Assembly: GCA_947589005.1 (NCBI GenBank)
Contig: CANPZO010000021.1
Coordinates: 1-47,051, forward strand
DNA from: an uncultured Clostridia bacterium
GTDB taxonomy: Bacteria > Bacillota > Clostridia > UMGS1883
Reading direction: 5' to 3'
Length of the DNA: 47,051 nt
Below are positions 26,528 through 36,500 of the stretch, in pieces (position 1 is the stretch's first letter; each line of letters opens with the position of its first letter). Under the pieces are notes generated by a model. The model was not told the origin of the DNA. It did no database searches and saw only the letters and a list, made by a program, of their open reading frames with translations. The translations under genes were made by a program, and so were the position numbers.

Positions 26528-27847
26528 ATGGAACAGCCGACATTTTTTGAAAATAATGCGTCCCAGCCCTTGGCGGCAAGGCTGCGCCCCCGCGGTCTTG
26601 ATGAATTTGTGGGACAAACCCACCTCCTCGGCGAGGGAAAGGTGCTGCGCCGGCTGATAGAGGGCGACAGCGTTTCGTCAATGATATTTTGGGGGCCTCC
26701 GGGGGTGGGCAAAACAACGCTGGCGCGAATAATCGCCAACCGCACAAAGGCGGCCTTTATTGATTTTTCCGCCGTGACCAGCGGCATAAAGGAAATACGC
26801 GGCGTAATGCGGGAGGCGGAAAAAAACCGCCTTTACGGAGAAAAGACCATTGTTTTTGTGGACGAGATACACAGGTTCAACAAGGCCCAGCAGGACGCCT
26901 TCCTCCCCTTTGTGGAAAAGGGCAGCATCATTCTGATAGGGGCCACAACGGAAAACCCGTCATTTGAGGTCAACGGGGCGCTTTTGTCCCGCTGCAAGGT
27001 CTTTGTGCTCCAAGCCCTTAAGCCAGAGGAGCTGGCGGAGCTTTTGTCCCGCGCCCTGACGGACCCGAGGGGATTTGGCGGCATGAAGGTGGACATATCC
27101 GCCGAAATGCTGATGAGGATAGCGATTTTTGCCAACGGCGACGCCCGCAGCGCTCTTTCCACCCTTGAAATGGTGGTGCTGAACGGCGAGGAAAAGGACG
27201 GCAAAATCACCGTTACCGCCGAGACTCTCGAGCAATGCACCTCAAAAAAATCCCTGCTATACGATAAAAATGGAGAAGAGCATTACAACCTCATTTCAGC
27301 CCTCCACAAGTCGATGCGGAACTCCGACCCCGACGCGGCCCTGTACTGGCTGGCACGTATGCTGGAGGCCGGGGAGGACCCGCTGTACGTCGCGAGGCGG
27401 GTCACGCGCTTTGCCAGCGAGGACGTGGGCCTTGCGGACCCACGGGCGCTCGAGCTGTCGGTGGCCGCTTATCAGGCATGTCACCTCATAGGTATGCCCG
27501 AGTGTACCGTCCACCTGGCCGAGGCGGTGGTCTATCTGTCTCTGGCACCCAAATCAAACGCTCTTTACACCGCCTACGGGCGGGCGCGGAAGGACGCTCT
27601 CGAGCAGCTTGCGGAGCCTGTGCCGCTGGTGATACGCAACGCCCCGACAAAGCTCATGAAAGAGTTAGATTACGGCAAGGGCTATCAGTACGCCCACGAC
27701 ACCGAGGAAAAGCTGACAAATATGCAATGCCTCCCCGACTCCCTGCTTGGGCGGGAATATTACCTCCCCACCGACCAGGGGCTGGAGGTTCGATTTAAGG
27801 AAAGACTGAAGCAAATAAAAGATTGGAAAAAGAAACACAGTGAATAA
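26528..27847 (+). CDS. rarA: Replication-associated recombination protein A
   Basis: AAA+ ATPase of the RarA/MgsA family that acts at stalled replication forks. The Walker A is GPPGVGKTT, the Walker B FVDEIHRFNKAQQDA; LRPRGLDEFVGQTHLLG at the N-terminus and the C-terminal MgsA oligomerisation region (YLPTDQG near the end) are typical. 439 residues. GGAGGG lies 8 nt before the ATG at 26528; earlier in-frame codons fall within the promoter. Monocistronic. Confidence 0.96.
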   Translation: MEQPTFFENNASQPLAARLRPRGLDEFVGQTHLLGEGKVLRRLIEGDSVSSMIFWGPPGVGKTTLARIIANRTKAAFIDFSAVTSGIKEIRGVMREAEKNRLYGEKTIVFVDEIHRFNKAQQDAFLPFVEKGSIILIGATTENPSFEVNGALLSRCKVFVLQALKPEELAELLSRALTDPRGFGGMKVDISAEMLMRIAIFANGDARSALSTLEMVVLNGEEKDGKITVTAETLEQCTSKKSLLYDKNGEEHYNLISALHKSMRNSDPDAALYWLARMLEAGEDPLYVARRVTRFASEDVGLADPRALELSVAAYQACHLIGMPECTVHLAEAVVYLSLAPKSNALYTAYGRARKDALEQLAEPVPLVIRNAPTKLMKELDYGKGYQYAHDTEEKLTNMQCLPDSLLGREYYLPTDQGLEVRFKERLKQIKDWKKKHSE

Positions 27848-27851
27848 ACAA

Positions 27852-27878
27852 AACACCACCCGTCAAACGGGTGGTGTT
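27852..27878. terminator. Terminator between rarA and the secreted phosphoesterase gene
   Basis: Perfect 12-bp stem (27852-27863 with 27867-27878), loop CAA. The minus-strand side is followed by TTTTGTTT, the plus-strand side only by a weak T-rich stretch, so it mainly ends the araA operon and may also serve rarA. Confidence 0.75.
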
Positions 27879-27907
27879 GATTGTTACATATTATAATTTT
27901 TTACTTG

Positions 27908-30900
27908 CTATTCCTCACCCATTGTGGGCTTCTGTGCCTCAATCGTTCCGTAACCGCACAGAGGTCTCAGGTTGTCATCGACGACTATCGCCTTAAAAAC
28001 GAAATGAGTTAAGCCAAGCGATAGATTTATATCAAAGTTATAGGTCTTGCTCTCGGTCACGTCGGTTACCCATACGCCGCAAACCTTATCCTCGGCGGAG
28101 TTGTAGGCGACAAGGTAGAGCTTTGTCTTGCTGTCGGGTTCGACAATCAAATCGGGGTCAAGGCTGACGGTGACCGTTCCCTTTACCGTCTTGCCCTCCC
28201 ACTTGAGATTTCTCGTGTCTATGACCGGCCTGTCGTAAGTTCCTTCAACTACCTTTACCCATATCGGATTGGCGTAAAAGCTGAGGCTGTGATAGTTGTA
28301 GTCGTTCATGGTGTCGAAGCGGGTGTTGTTGTCGGTTATGCGGTTATACATCGGGTCGGGGAGCGGGTCGCCGTTAGCGTCCACATCAGCAGTGGAAATT
28401 CCCCGAAGGCGTATATACATATCCGCGTCGGCGGGCACGTCGCAGCTCAGGCGGTAAACCCCGTCCTCGCCCTTGGCCGCCGCCAGTTCCTCCTTGGTAA
28501 AGGTACGGATGATTTTAGCGTCGGTATTGGCTGTGCCGGCGTATTGACTTTCGTCCACCTTGCCGGTGACATGGCCCATAATGAGGTCCACATGGTCAAG
28601 CTCGGGCACGTTGTCCGCCTTTATGCCGGTGTCCGTGCCGGCGATTTTCGCGTAGTTATTATTTTCGGGGACCTTGAAGCTGACGCTCACATTGACGCTG
28701 CCGCCCTTGTTGGCGGAGGCTTCGCCGCCCATTTCAGCTCCGTTGGCGGTAAAGCTCAAATCGGAGATTAACCCGCCGTATACCGAATATGAATTTCCGG
28801 AACGGAGGCCCCTCACCACGTCGCCGTAGTCGAATTTGCCGTCCTCGCCCGGCTCCACATAGACATAGTTAGATGAATACTCATTGGGCCAGTAGCCGCT
28901 GGAAAAACGGCCATCCGTGCTGACCTTGAAGTGGAAGTCGGAGTTGGTGAAATTATAGAACCTCCGCCCCTCGGAAAGCATGGCGTCCCATACGCCACCG
29001 GTGACGGCGATGACCTCGTCGGCCCCGGCGCGGATATCTCCCTCGGGCAGCTCTCCCCTGCCCTCGCCGGACATATGGTTGCCGGGCATACCCTCAAAGC
29101 CGAAAACCACATTGGGGGCGGAGTCGTTAAGCTTGCGAAGATGCTCGATGCGCACCTCGCCGCTCTGTCCGTTGTGGCGGGAAGGATGGTTGGGGAGCAG
29201 ATAGCTGTCGGGGTAATTTTCCTCCAGCCACTTCGCCGCCTCGTAGGTTGTCTCCACAGCGCCGTTGTTCCGACGCGCGCCGTAGACGGCCTGTTCGTCA
29301 AGGTCGTCGTTCAGCGCCCCTCCGCCGGAGTTGTACTTTGCCACGTCGTAAAGGTCGTTGCTGTCGTCCCCCACCGGGGCGAAAAGCCACTCAAAGGCGT
29401 GTATGCCCTGAACGGACTGATTGCCCTTGCCGTCCAGCACTCCCACGCTGGCATGGTCCAGACCGGGCATATCCCACTCAAAGCCCGAGCTGACAATTTT
29501 ATCGCCATACAGCCCCTTGACCTGCATTTTCTCAATCTCACGCATCTGAGTCTGGACGGCAACGTAAAAGGCCGTGTCGTAATGACCGTTGCCCTTGCCG
29601 TCAACGCCGTTATACGAGACCCGCAGGTGGTCGGCAATGCCAAGGAAGTCAAAGGGTGCGCCGTACTTTATATTGGAAAACTTCGCCGCGGAATTTGCGC
29701 CGCTTTCAAGCACGCTCGAATTGTGAAAGGCCGCGGCAAGGCTGTTGGCAAGGCTCATGTAGTTTGTGGTGGCGTCCTTGGACTGACCGGTATGGGTGTG
29801 ATACTCGCCGGACATATATTTGCCCTCGGCGGCCTCCTCAACACGCTTGGCCTCCATACCGGCGAAGCGCGACGCAAAGTCGATGGCTATCTCGCCCTCA
29901 TTGCCCTTGCCGGTCATAAAGTTCACGTCAAAGAAGCTCCGCTCGCCGTCGCTCAGGGCCGCGGCGTAGGGCGAGTATGTAGAATAATATATCTTGTCCG
30001 CGCCCTCGTCAAACTCGAGATAGCGGAAAAAGCCGTTGCCGCCGTTGTAGGCGAACTGATAGTCGGCCAGCATACTTATTACGTCTTTTCCGGCGTCGTT
30101 TTTGAGTATTTCAACGCCGCTGCCGTGGCTGTGGCCTCCCACCATCATGAACACCTGGGGATATTTTTTTACTATATTCCACAGGCCCCAGCCGTTGCCG
30201 CTGAGCTGTACGGCGGAAGGGTCGGTGGGCGAGCAGTTCTGAAGGTCGTGGGTCGTCACAATGGTCGGGCAGCTGGGATACTCCTTAAGCACGCTCTCAA
30301 GCCACGCCTCGTCCTCCTTAAGCCACGTTACGTTGCCCAGCTCCCCAGAGGGGCTGCCCGTGCAGGAAAGGGAAATCACAAGGTAGTCGTAGCTGCCGGC
30401 CCTTACGAACATATACGAGCTGTTCTGGTCGCCGTTGGGAGAGTTGGTCAGATACCACCCCGTGCGGCGCTTGAAGGCGGTGCTTTTGCCGCTGAAGCTG
30501 TTCCAGTAGTTGTGTATGCCGCCGCTCCAGCCGTCGTGATTGCCCTGCTGGACGAGGAACTTAATCCCCGCGTCGGGGATTTTGTAAAAAGCTTCCCGGG
30601 CGTTGACGTACTGGGCATCATCGTTGTTGTCGTCCACCACGTCGCCAAGATGTATAACTCCCACGGTGTTAAATTCGTCAGCCTCGGAAATAAGGCCGTC
30701 AATAGCCTTATTCATCACGTCGGGACGGTACTCGACCGTGTTTTGTGTGTCGGGCAGAAGCACCATGGTGTAGTTAGACGGGTTTTTCAGCTTATATTCT
30801 CGGTTGCTCCCGTATTCGCCGAGGTACTTCTCGGGTTCGGGTATCAGCCAGTCCTCACGGGAGAGGGGCTGGGCGGTAATACGCACCTCCTGCAAGCTGC

Positions 30901-31672
30901 CCTGGAGGAACTTGCTTATGCCGTTCCACCAGGAGGAGCCCACATGGAAGCGTCCGTCGTTGGGGTCGGCGTACATACCCTTCATTTGGTCGCTGGCATA
31001 GTCGCGGAAAGCCTCGCAGCCGTTGACGTAGGTGCTGATTTCTTTGCCGTCGGAAACTATGGCTATATGGTACCATATGCCGCCCTCGTCCATGGAAACG
31101 GACCAGGCGTCCCGGGCCATGCGGTGACTGTCGTCGGCGTTGGCCGTGACAAACTGGATTTCCTTACAGTTGGAAACTGCCGTAAACATCGTGCCCTGCT
31201 CAGGCTCGGAAATATTCTTCGCGCTACCGCTGCGGCGCATGAGGCACATCCACTGGTCCTCGGCGGTCCAGTCCAACGGGAAGTAATAGAGATACTCCAT
31301 CGTGTAGCCGTTACGGAAGCTCTCTTTGTTTATCGGCGCGCCGTCCACGGTGACGAAATCAGCGCCAACCTTCCCCTTGCTGTCGCCGTCAAAGACCATG
31401 CTTCCGCCCTCGCCGGTCATGCTGTCGTCGGAAAACTTAAGGTAGCTATCCCAGCTTCCGCTGCCGAAGGTCTCCATCTTAAGGTCGTTGCCGTTGCCGC
31501 TCTGGTCGGCAATGATAAGACTGGCGTCGCCTATTTTGCCGGACTTAACGCCCCCGACGCCGAACTTCCAGTAAGCGGCCACGTTTATCTCCTCCTCCAC
31601 CGCCAGCGTAGGCGCCGCGCCCAGCACCATTACGGCGGCCACAAGACAGCTTAAAACTTTCTTTATCCTCAT
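27908..31672 (-). CDS. Secreted LamG - metallophosphoesterase - PHP multidomain protein
   Basis: 1,254 residues with a signal peptide (about 1-24). Domain order: LamG/concanavalin-like (about 30-275); calcineurin-like metallophosphoesterase (about 298-575: LPDTQ, HLGDVVDD, QQGNHDG, TTHD, GGHSHG); PHP-type phosphoesterase (about 618-960: GEYHTHTG, GIADHL, EWDMPGLDH, NHPSRH, NSDFHF); then beta domains to the end. Both metal sites look intact. The last 65 residues resemble the end of the giant protein at 36947 (K-A-x3-D-x-N-x-R-P pattern). No sortase or SLH anchor. GGAGGG precedes the ATG. It follows araA by 11 bp. Substrate unknown; a phosphorylated glycan, teichoic acid or phosphodiester is inference. 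Confidence 0.88.
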   Translation of the reverse strand: MRIKKVLSCLVAAVMVLGAAPTLAVEEEINVAAYWKFGVGGVKSGKIGDASLIIADQSGNGNDLKMETFGSGSWDSYLKFSDDSMTGEGGSMVFDGDSKGKVGADFVTVDGAPINKESFRNGYTMEYLYYFPLDWTAEDQWMCLMRRSGSAKNISEPEQGTMFTAVSNCKEIQFVTANADDSHRMARDAWSVSMDEGGIWYHIAIVSDGKEISTYVNGCEAFRDYASDQMKGMYADPNDGRFHVGSSWWNGISKFLQGSLQEVRITAQPLSREDWLIPEPEKYLGEYGSNREYKLKNPSNYTMVLLPDTQNTVEYRPDVMNKAIDGLISEADEFNTVGVIHLGDVVDDNNDDAQYVNAREAFYKIPDAGIKFLVQQGNHDGWSGGIHNYWNSFSGKSTAFKRRTGWYLTNSPNGDQNSSYMFVRAGSYDYLVISLSCTGSPSGELGNVTWLKEDEAWLESVLKEYPSCPTIVTTHDLQNCSPTDPSAVQLSGNGWGLWNIVKKYPQVFMMVGGHSHGSGVEILKNDAGKDVISMLADYQFAYNGGNGFFRYLEFDEGADKIYYSTYSPYAAALSDGERSFFDVNFMTGKGNEGEIAIDFASRFAGMEAKRVEEAAEGKYMSGEYHTHTGQSKDATTNYMSLANSLAAAFHNSSVLESGANSAAKFSNIKYGAPFDFLGIADHLRVSYNGVDGKGNGHYDTAFYVAVQTQMREIEKMQVKGLYGDKIVSSGFEWDMPGLDHASVGVLDGKGNQSVQGIHAFEWLFAPVGDDSNDLYDVAKYNSGGGALNDDLDEQAVYGARRNNGAVETTYEAAKWLEENYPDSYLLPNHPSRHNGQSGEVRIEHLRKLNDSAPNVVFGFEGMPGNHMSGEGRGELPEGDIRAGADEVIAVTGGVWDAMLSEGRRFYNFTNSDFHFKVSTDGRFSSGYWPNEYSSNYVYVEPGEDGKFDYGDVVRGLRSGNSYSVYGGLISDLSFTANGAEMGGEASANKGGSVNVSVSFKVPENNNYAKIAGTDTGIKADNVPELDHVDLIMGHVTGKVDESQYAGTANTDAKIIRTFTKEELAAAKGEDGVYRLSCDVPADADMYIRLRGISTADVDANGDPLPDPMYNRITDNNTRFDTMNDYNYHSLSFYANPIWVKVVEGTYDRPVIDTRNLKWEGKTVKGTVTVSLDPDLIVEPDSKTKLYLVAYNSAEDKVCGVWVTDVTESKTYNFDINLSLGLTHFVFKAIVVDDNLRPLCGYGTIEAQKPTMGEE

Positions 31673-31683
31673 CCTGTTCCCTC

Positions 31684-33150
31684 CTATTTGTTCAGCTTAT
31701 AGTAAATGTCGTTGTACATTATTTCTTTCTTAAACTCGGGTATCTCGGTTTTATTGTCAATAACAAGCAGCTCTATGCCCGCTATCTCGGCGAAATCGCG
31801 GAGATGCTCCACCGTAAGAGCGTTGGAAAGACAGGTGTGGTGAGCTCCGCCCGCCAAAATCCAGGCTTCGGCTCCGACGGCGAGATCGGGCTGGGGCTTC
31901 CAAAGCACGCGGGCCACGGGCAGCTGAGGCATTTTCTTCTTTACCTTGACCATATCAACCACCGAGCATACCATCCTGAACCTGTCTCCCATGTCAAGGA
32001 GCGTCACCGCCACGGCCTCGCCCTGCTGACCGTCGAACACAAGGCGGGCGGGGTCCTCCTTGCCGCCTATGCCCAATGGATGCACCTCGATTTTGGGCTT
32101 TCCGGCGGCAATCGTGGGGCAAACCTCCAGCATATGAGCGCCCAGCACCATCTCGCTGCCCTTTTCCAGGTGATAGGTATAGTCCTCCATAAAGGCGGTG
32201 CCGCCCTTAAGCCCCTGAGCCATGTACTTCATTACCGCGGTCAGGGCGGAGGTTTTCCAGTCGCCCTCGGCGCCGAAGCCGTAACCGTCGGCCAGCAAAT
32301 TCTGCACCGCGAGACCGGGGAGCTGACGCAGACCGTGGAGGTCCTCAAATGTGTCGGTAAAGGCTCCGAAGCCCCCGTCCTCAAGGAATTTCCTTATGCC
32401 GCACTCATACTTTGCCTGTATCCGTACAGCGTCCATATTGTCGGTATTGAACTCGTACTTTTGGCCGTATTCTTCCATTTTAGCGTCTATCTCTGCGTCG
32501 GTGACCTTGTCTATCACTTCCGTAAGGTCGCCCATGCCGTAGCCGTTCACGCTCCAGCCCAGCTTTATCTGGGCCTCCACCTTATCGCCCTCGGTAACGG
32601 CCACCTCGCGCATATTATCGCCGAAGCGGGCCACCTTGAGGTTTTTGCTGTAGTCCCAGGCTGCGGCGGCGCGCATCCAGGCGTCAATTTTCTCTATCAC
32701 GTCCTCGTTCTGCCAGTGGCCGACAACGACCTTGCGGCGCAGACCCATGCGGCTGACGATAAAGCCGTGCTCACGGTCGCCGTGGGCGGACTGGTTGAGG
32801 TTCATAAAGTCCATGTCTATGGTGTCCCAGGGTATCTCACGGTTGTACTGAGTATGTAAATGGAGCATGGGCTTCTGCAAAGCTTTAAGTCCGGCTATCC
32901 ACATTTTGGACGGCGAGAACACGTGCATCCACATTATGACGCCGGCGCAGTTTTTGTCGTAATTAGCCTCGGTTATAACATTAAGTATCTCGTCCGGCAG
33001 AGTAACCAGCCCTTTGGAAACGACCCTGCACGGCAGCTTTGAACTGAGGTACTCGCTTATCTCCCTGCTGTGCGCCTCCATTTCCGCAAAGGCGTCGGTA
33101 CCGTAAAGGTGCTGTCCGCCGGTAATGAACCAAAATTCCTTATTTTTCAC
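31684..33150 (-). CDS. araA: L-arabinose isomerase
   Basis: Converts L-arabinose to L-ribulose, the first step of arabinose catabolism. 488 residues; family sequences include WFITGGQHLYG at the N-terminus, GVIMWMHVFSPSKMWI, GYGFGAEGDWKT (a metal-ligand Glu) and a C-terminal GGAHHTCLS. The start is a GTG at 33150 with GGAGAG 6 nt upstream. araB and araD are not beside it; instead the gene heads a unit with the secreted phosphoesterase. It supports an arabinose-containing substrate for the whole locus. Confidence 0.97.
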   Translation of the reverse strand: MKNKEFWFITGGQHLYGTDAFAEMEAHSREISEYLSSKLPCRVVSKGLVTLPDEILNVITEANYDKNCAGVIMWMHVFSPSKMWIAGLKALQKPMLHLHTQYNREIPWDTIDMDFMNLNQSAHGDREHGFIVSRMGLRRKVVVGHWQNEDVIEKIDAWMRAAAAWDYSKNLKVARFGDNMREVAVTEGDKVEAQIKLGWSVNGYGMGDLTEVIDKVTDAEIDAKMEEYGQKYEFNTDNMDAVRIQAKYECGIRKFLEDGGFGAFTDTFEDLHGLRQLPGLAVQNLLADGYGFGAEGDWKTSALTAVMKYMAQGLKGGTAFMEDYTYHLEKGSEMVLGAHMLEVCPTIAAGKPKIEVHPLGIGGKEDPARLVFDGQQGEAVAVTLLDMGDRFRMVCSVVDMVKVKKKMPQLPVARVLWKPQPDLAVGAEAWILAGGAHHTCLSNALTVEHLRDFAEIAGIELLVIDNKTEIPEFKKEIMYNDIYYKLNK

Positions 33151-33183
33151 GATTATCTCTCCTTTTCAAAATTTCACAAATTT

Positions 33184-33212
33184 ATTTTAACACTAATTTT
33201 TATATTTTGCAA
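33184..33212 (-). promoter_or_regulatory. Candidate promoter of araA
   Basis: Minus strand: TTGCAA (33207-33212), 17-bp spacer, TAAAAT (33184-33189), in an AT-rich gap. Both boxes are moderate, as expected for an activator-dependent gene. No copy of the 20-bp palindrome at 45177-45196 is present here. Confidence 0.45.
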
Positions 33213-33251
33213 CTGTTTTTACATATTTATTTTTCGAAAGCGCATGGAACA

Positions 33252-33289
33252 TAAAAAAATCAAGTCGCCCCGGCAAACGCCGGAGCGAC
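33252..33289 (-). terminator. Terminator after the 56-residue peptide gene
   Basis: Stem GTCGC-CCCGGC / GCCGG-AGCGAC (33264-33274 with 33279-33289, one G-T pair), 4-nt loop, T7 on the minus strand. It ends the operon of the secreted proteins and separates it from araA. Confidence 0.85.
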
Positions 33290-33352
33290 CCGATTAATTA
33301 TTAAGGAGGAACCTAATAATCAAATTTAAAACCCGTTAATACTCGGGAAAAC

Positions 33353-33523
33353 CTACTTGGAGCTCCAGTAACTGAAGGAATCGTCCGACGCTCTGGATTT
33401 GTCGTCTATGACGACGGTCACCTTGCTTGGAGCCTCGGCGCTGGCGCTGAACACGCCCATCACTTCATTTTCGGAAGACAGGCACTTTACCTCAACTATG
33501 GGTTTTTCAAATAACTTTTTCAT
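33353..33523 (-). CDS. 56-residue hypothetical peptide downstream of the secreted modular protein
   Basis: Short gene between the 1,069-residue protein and the terminator. AAGGAGG lies 10 nt before the ATG and overlaps the stop codon of the upstream gene. The peptide begins MKKLFEKPIVEVKCLSSE, has one cysteine (Cys14), then a Ser/Ala-rich middle and ends SFSYWSSK. The KPxxEV start recurs in short unnamed Firmicutes proteins that I recall, some of them near peptide-modifying enzymes, but no such enzyme is here. No signal peptide or transmembrane segment. Function unknown. Confidence 0.7.
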   Translation of the reverse strand: MKKLFEKPIVEVKCLSSENEVMGVFSASAEAPSKVTVVIDDKSRASDDSFSYWSSK

Positions 33524-33538
33524 TTTCTGTCTACCTCC

Positions 33539-36500
33539 TTACAGTTCGGGAATGAAACCGAAATCGGCGTCCGCGCCATCGGCGGCCGGTTGAGTGATTT
33601 CCGTTTCAACAAACTCAATCTCAACGCTGTCAAGGCTGAGGGTTACGGACATATCGGCGGATTCGAGAGTTACGTCGTCGCCGGTGATGGTGATCTTGTA
33701 GAAAAGCTCATCCTTAACCGCATCCTTAAGATCGCCCTTTACGCCCACCTTGGTGCTGGCCCTGAAGCCTATGCCCTTGTCGTAAAGTCCCCGGTCAAGG
33801 GTTATCACCGTGGAGTCCTCGCCAATTTCAACATCTATAAACGCGTCGCGCCCGTCGCCGAAGTTGCCCTCGGCGTCGTATACCGCTCCGCCCGCGGAAA
33901 TCGCCTCAATAGCCTGGTCAATTCTGGCGAGCGATTTTGCGGTCGTGTAATCCTTGAGGTTGGCGGCTATATCGGCGGCTACCATGGGATACAGGGTGGC
34001 GGATGTCTTTGCCAGAGCGTAACCCGAATTCGCGTCGGAAACGATGGCGGTGTAAGTCATGTTGGGCGAGCCGGGAATAAGGGCTATCAAATTGTCGCCA
34101 TCCGTCAAGGGCTCGTCATAAACAACCGTCGGAGTAGTGAGGGCATTACCCTCGACAACGCTGTCCTGAGCAATGATTGTCAGGTACTGACCGGCATAAG
34201 CGCCGTCAACCGTAAAGTTTATCGTCAGCTTTTCGGTCTCGTCCGCGGTCACATAGCCCAAACCGGCGGATATACCGGCCGCGTCGGGGACCTCTACCTC
34301 GGGGGCGTGGACCTGAATATTCGTTACCTGAACGGCCCCGTCAGGAGAATTGGCGTTGGTGTTGCCTATTGCTACAAGGCCGTCAACCATGCCGCTGTTC
34401 GTGCGGAAGCCCATGTTTTCCGCCGTGGCAGAGTTGGTACCGTCGGAAACCGAAGCAGTATAGTTGTTGTTCTCGGGGTCCACCTCAATGAGAACATAGT
34501 AGGGCTTGCCCGTTTCCATAGCCATAATTCCGGCGTCATCGGACACTCTTCCGCCGCTGCCGTTGCCGTTTACCGGAGTGAAGTTACCGTTGAGGCCGAT
34601 GGCCACCTGGTCGGGACCGAAGAAACCGTCGTTGCTGCTGTCGTTTATGAACAGGAACTGATTGCCGGCGCTGTTGAGCGTTACGGTCATCTCAATAACG
34701 AACGGGGTCTCCATATAGTTGGGGAAGCGCACATAAGCCTGCTGTCCCTTTGCGTAGTTATTCTGAGAAGCCTGGCTTTCGTTGTCGATAAGGGTAAAGG
34801 TTGTGTCCAGAGTTTCTATCTCCGCGACGGCGGTGATACCCTCATACCCCTCGACCGTGCCTACGGCTTTGCCGCCGTCAACCGCCCAGTCGGTCACGCT
34901 TACCGTCTGGTCATAGGTCTTGTTAAATTCCTCGTTGTCGGTAACGAGCTTGGCCGTCGCGGGGAGGAAGGGAGCGTAGTCGCCAACGGTTTTCACCGTA
35001 TCGGCCACGGCGCCCGTTATGGCGGCAATGGCCTTTACGGGTACATAGTATTCCTCGACGCCGGCCTCAAGGGTAATTTTGGCGGCCTCATTGGTATAGA
35101 ACACATTTCCGAGGCGGGCGGCCTCAAGAGCGCCCTCGGGCACATCGACAACATCGCCGGCCGTGCCGCGCTGGGTGGCACTCCTGCCCAATACCTCGCC
35201 CTCGGCGGTACCGTCAAGGGTATAAACTATGTTATAGCGGACGGCATTGGGGTCGGCGGCTATATCATCCAGCTCATAGAGGAAGAAGTTGTCGTATACG
35301 GCGGTGCAGTCCCTGAGCCATGCCGTGCGGAAACCGAAATCGGTGTCGGTCTCGGCCGTGGTGTAGGCGAAGGCCCGGGTTACATACTCGTCGGCCACAA
35401 GCGGATGAAGGCCATTGCTGCCGTCGGAGCCAAGCTGTCCGGCGGTGGATCCGTCCATATAGTCAGCGATTACCGAGGTCTGTTCAGACACCGGCAAGCC
35501 GTCATCGCCTGTCTCATTGTCCGGATTGCCCCATGTCAGGAACCAGGCATACTGGTGGCCGTAGCCCTCCCTGGTGCCCGTGGTAGCCATAACGTCGGCG
35601 CCGATCAGGTAGCTGGCGCCCGGTTCGGGAATGGGCCAGCGGGTTTCGAAAGAACCGGCGGTGCCGTAGCCGGTACCGCTGGCAACAGTGTGCAGGGCGC
35701 CGTCCTCAAGGTAAGCCGTACCGGGGGCGTCGGCCAAAGGCGTCCCCTCGCCGGTAAACCAACCCTCAAGTGAGCCGCTGTCAAAGCCGCCGTCGGCAAG
35801 CAGATTTTCACTGACGATCTGCTTGTATGGGCCGTAGGCAATATCGAGATAATTTTCATCGCCCTCCTGAAGGACAATGGGTTCGGGATTGGTATAGGTA
35901 TAAACTATGCCCTCCTCAAAGTCGGGCTCAACAATGCCCTCATAGTCGTATGCGGAGGGAAGCTCCATGGTGTCGCCCGCATACAGGTTTTCAACCTTAC
36001 CCAGGATTTCCGGCTCCGCATCCTCCTTTATAAGGCGGATTGTGGCCGTTGCATCGGGTTGAATAGGCTCGGGGTCAATCTCATAGATGGCAAAATCGTC
36101 AAAGTAGTTGCCGCCGCAATAGCGGGCAAACACCTTAACCATGGTGCTGACGCCGGCTGTGGTCTTGATCAGCACGCCTTCCCTGGCCCAGCGGCCGGAG
36201 GTAAGGTTCGAAATGTCGCTGCCCTGACCGCCATTGTTGCCCCAGCTTCCATACTGGGACGCAAAGTCCGCGTCATAATCGACGGTCTGCGAATACGGAT
36301 CGGCGGAAGCGCCCACGGATATGGACATCCTTCCGTTGGGAGCGTAACGCCAGAAAGTAAAGGCGTAAATCTTCTCCTCGGCGACGGGAGATTTGTCCTC
36401 GTTAAAATAGAACATACCCACAAAGCTGCCGTCTATCGAACCCGTGCCGCCGTTGCCGGGCACATACAGGGCCTGAGAGCCGCTGTGTACGTTTTCCGTT

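Noticed and set aside
28931-31654. 907-codon open frame on the plus strand opposite the phosphoesterase gene
   Set aside because: It is antisense to a gene with clear domains, has no ribosome binding site and low-complexity His/Val/Ala composition; a GC-driven shadow.
33590-35773. 727-codon open frame opposite the 1,069-residue gene
   Set aside because: Antisense shadow with no recognisable domain; the minus-strand gene has a signal peptide and ribosome binding site.
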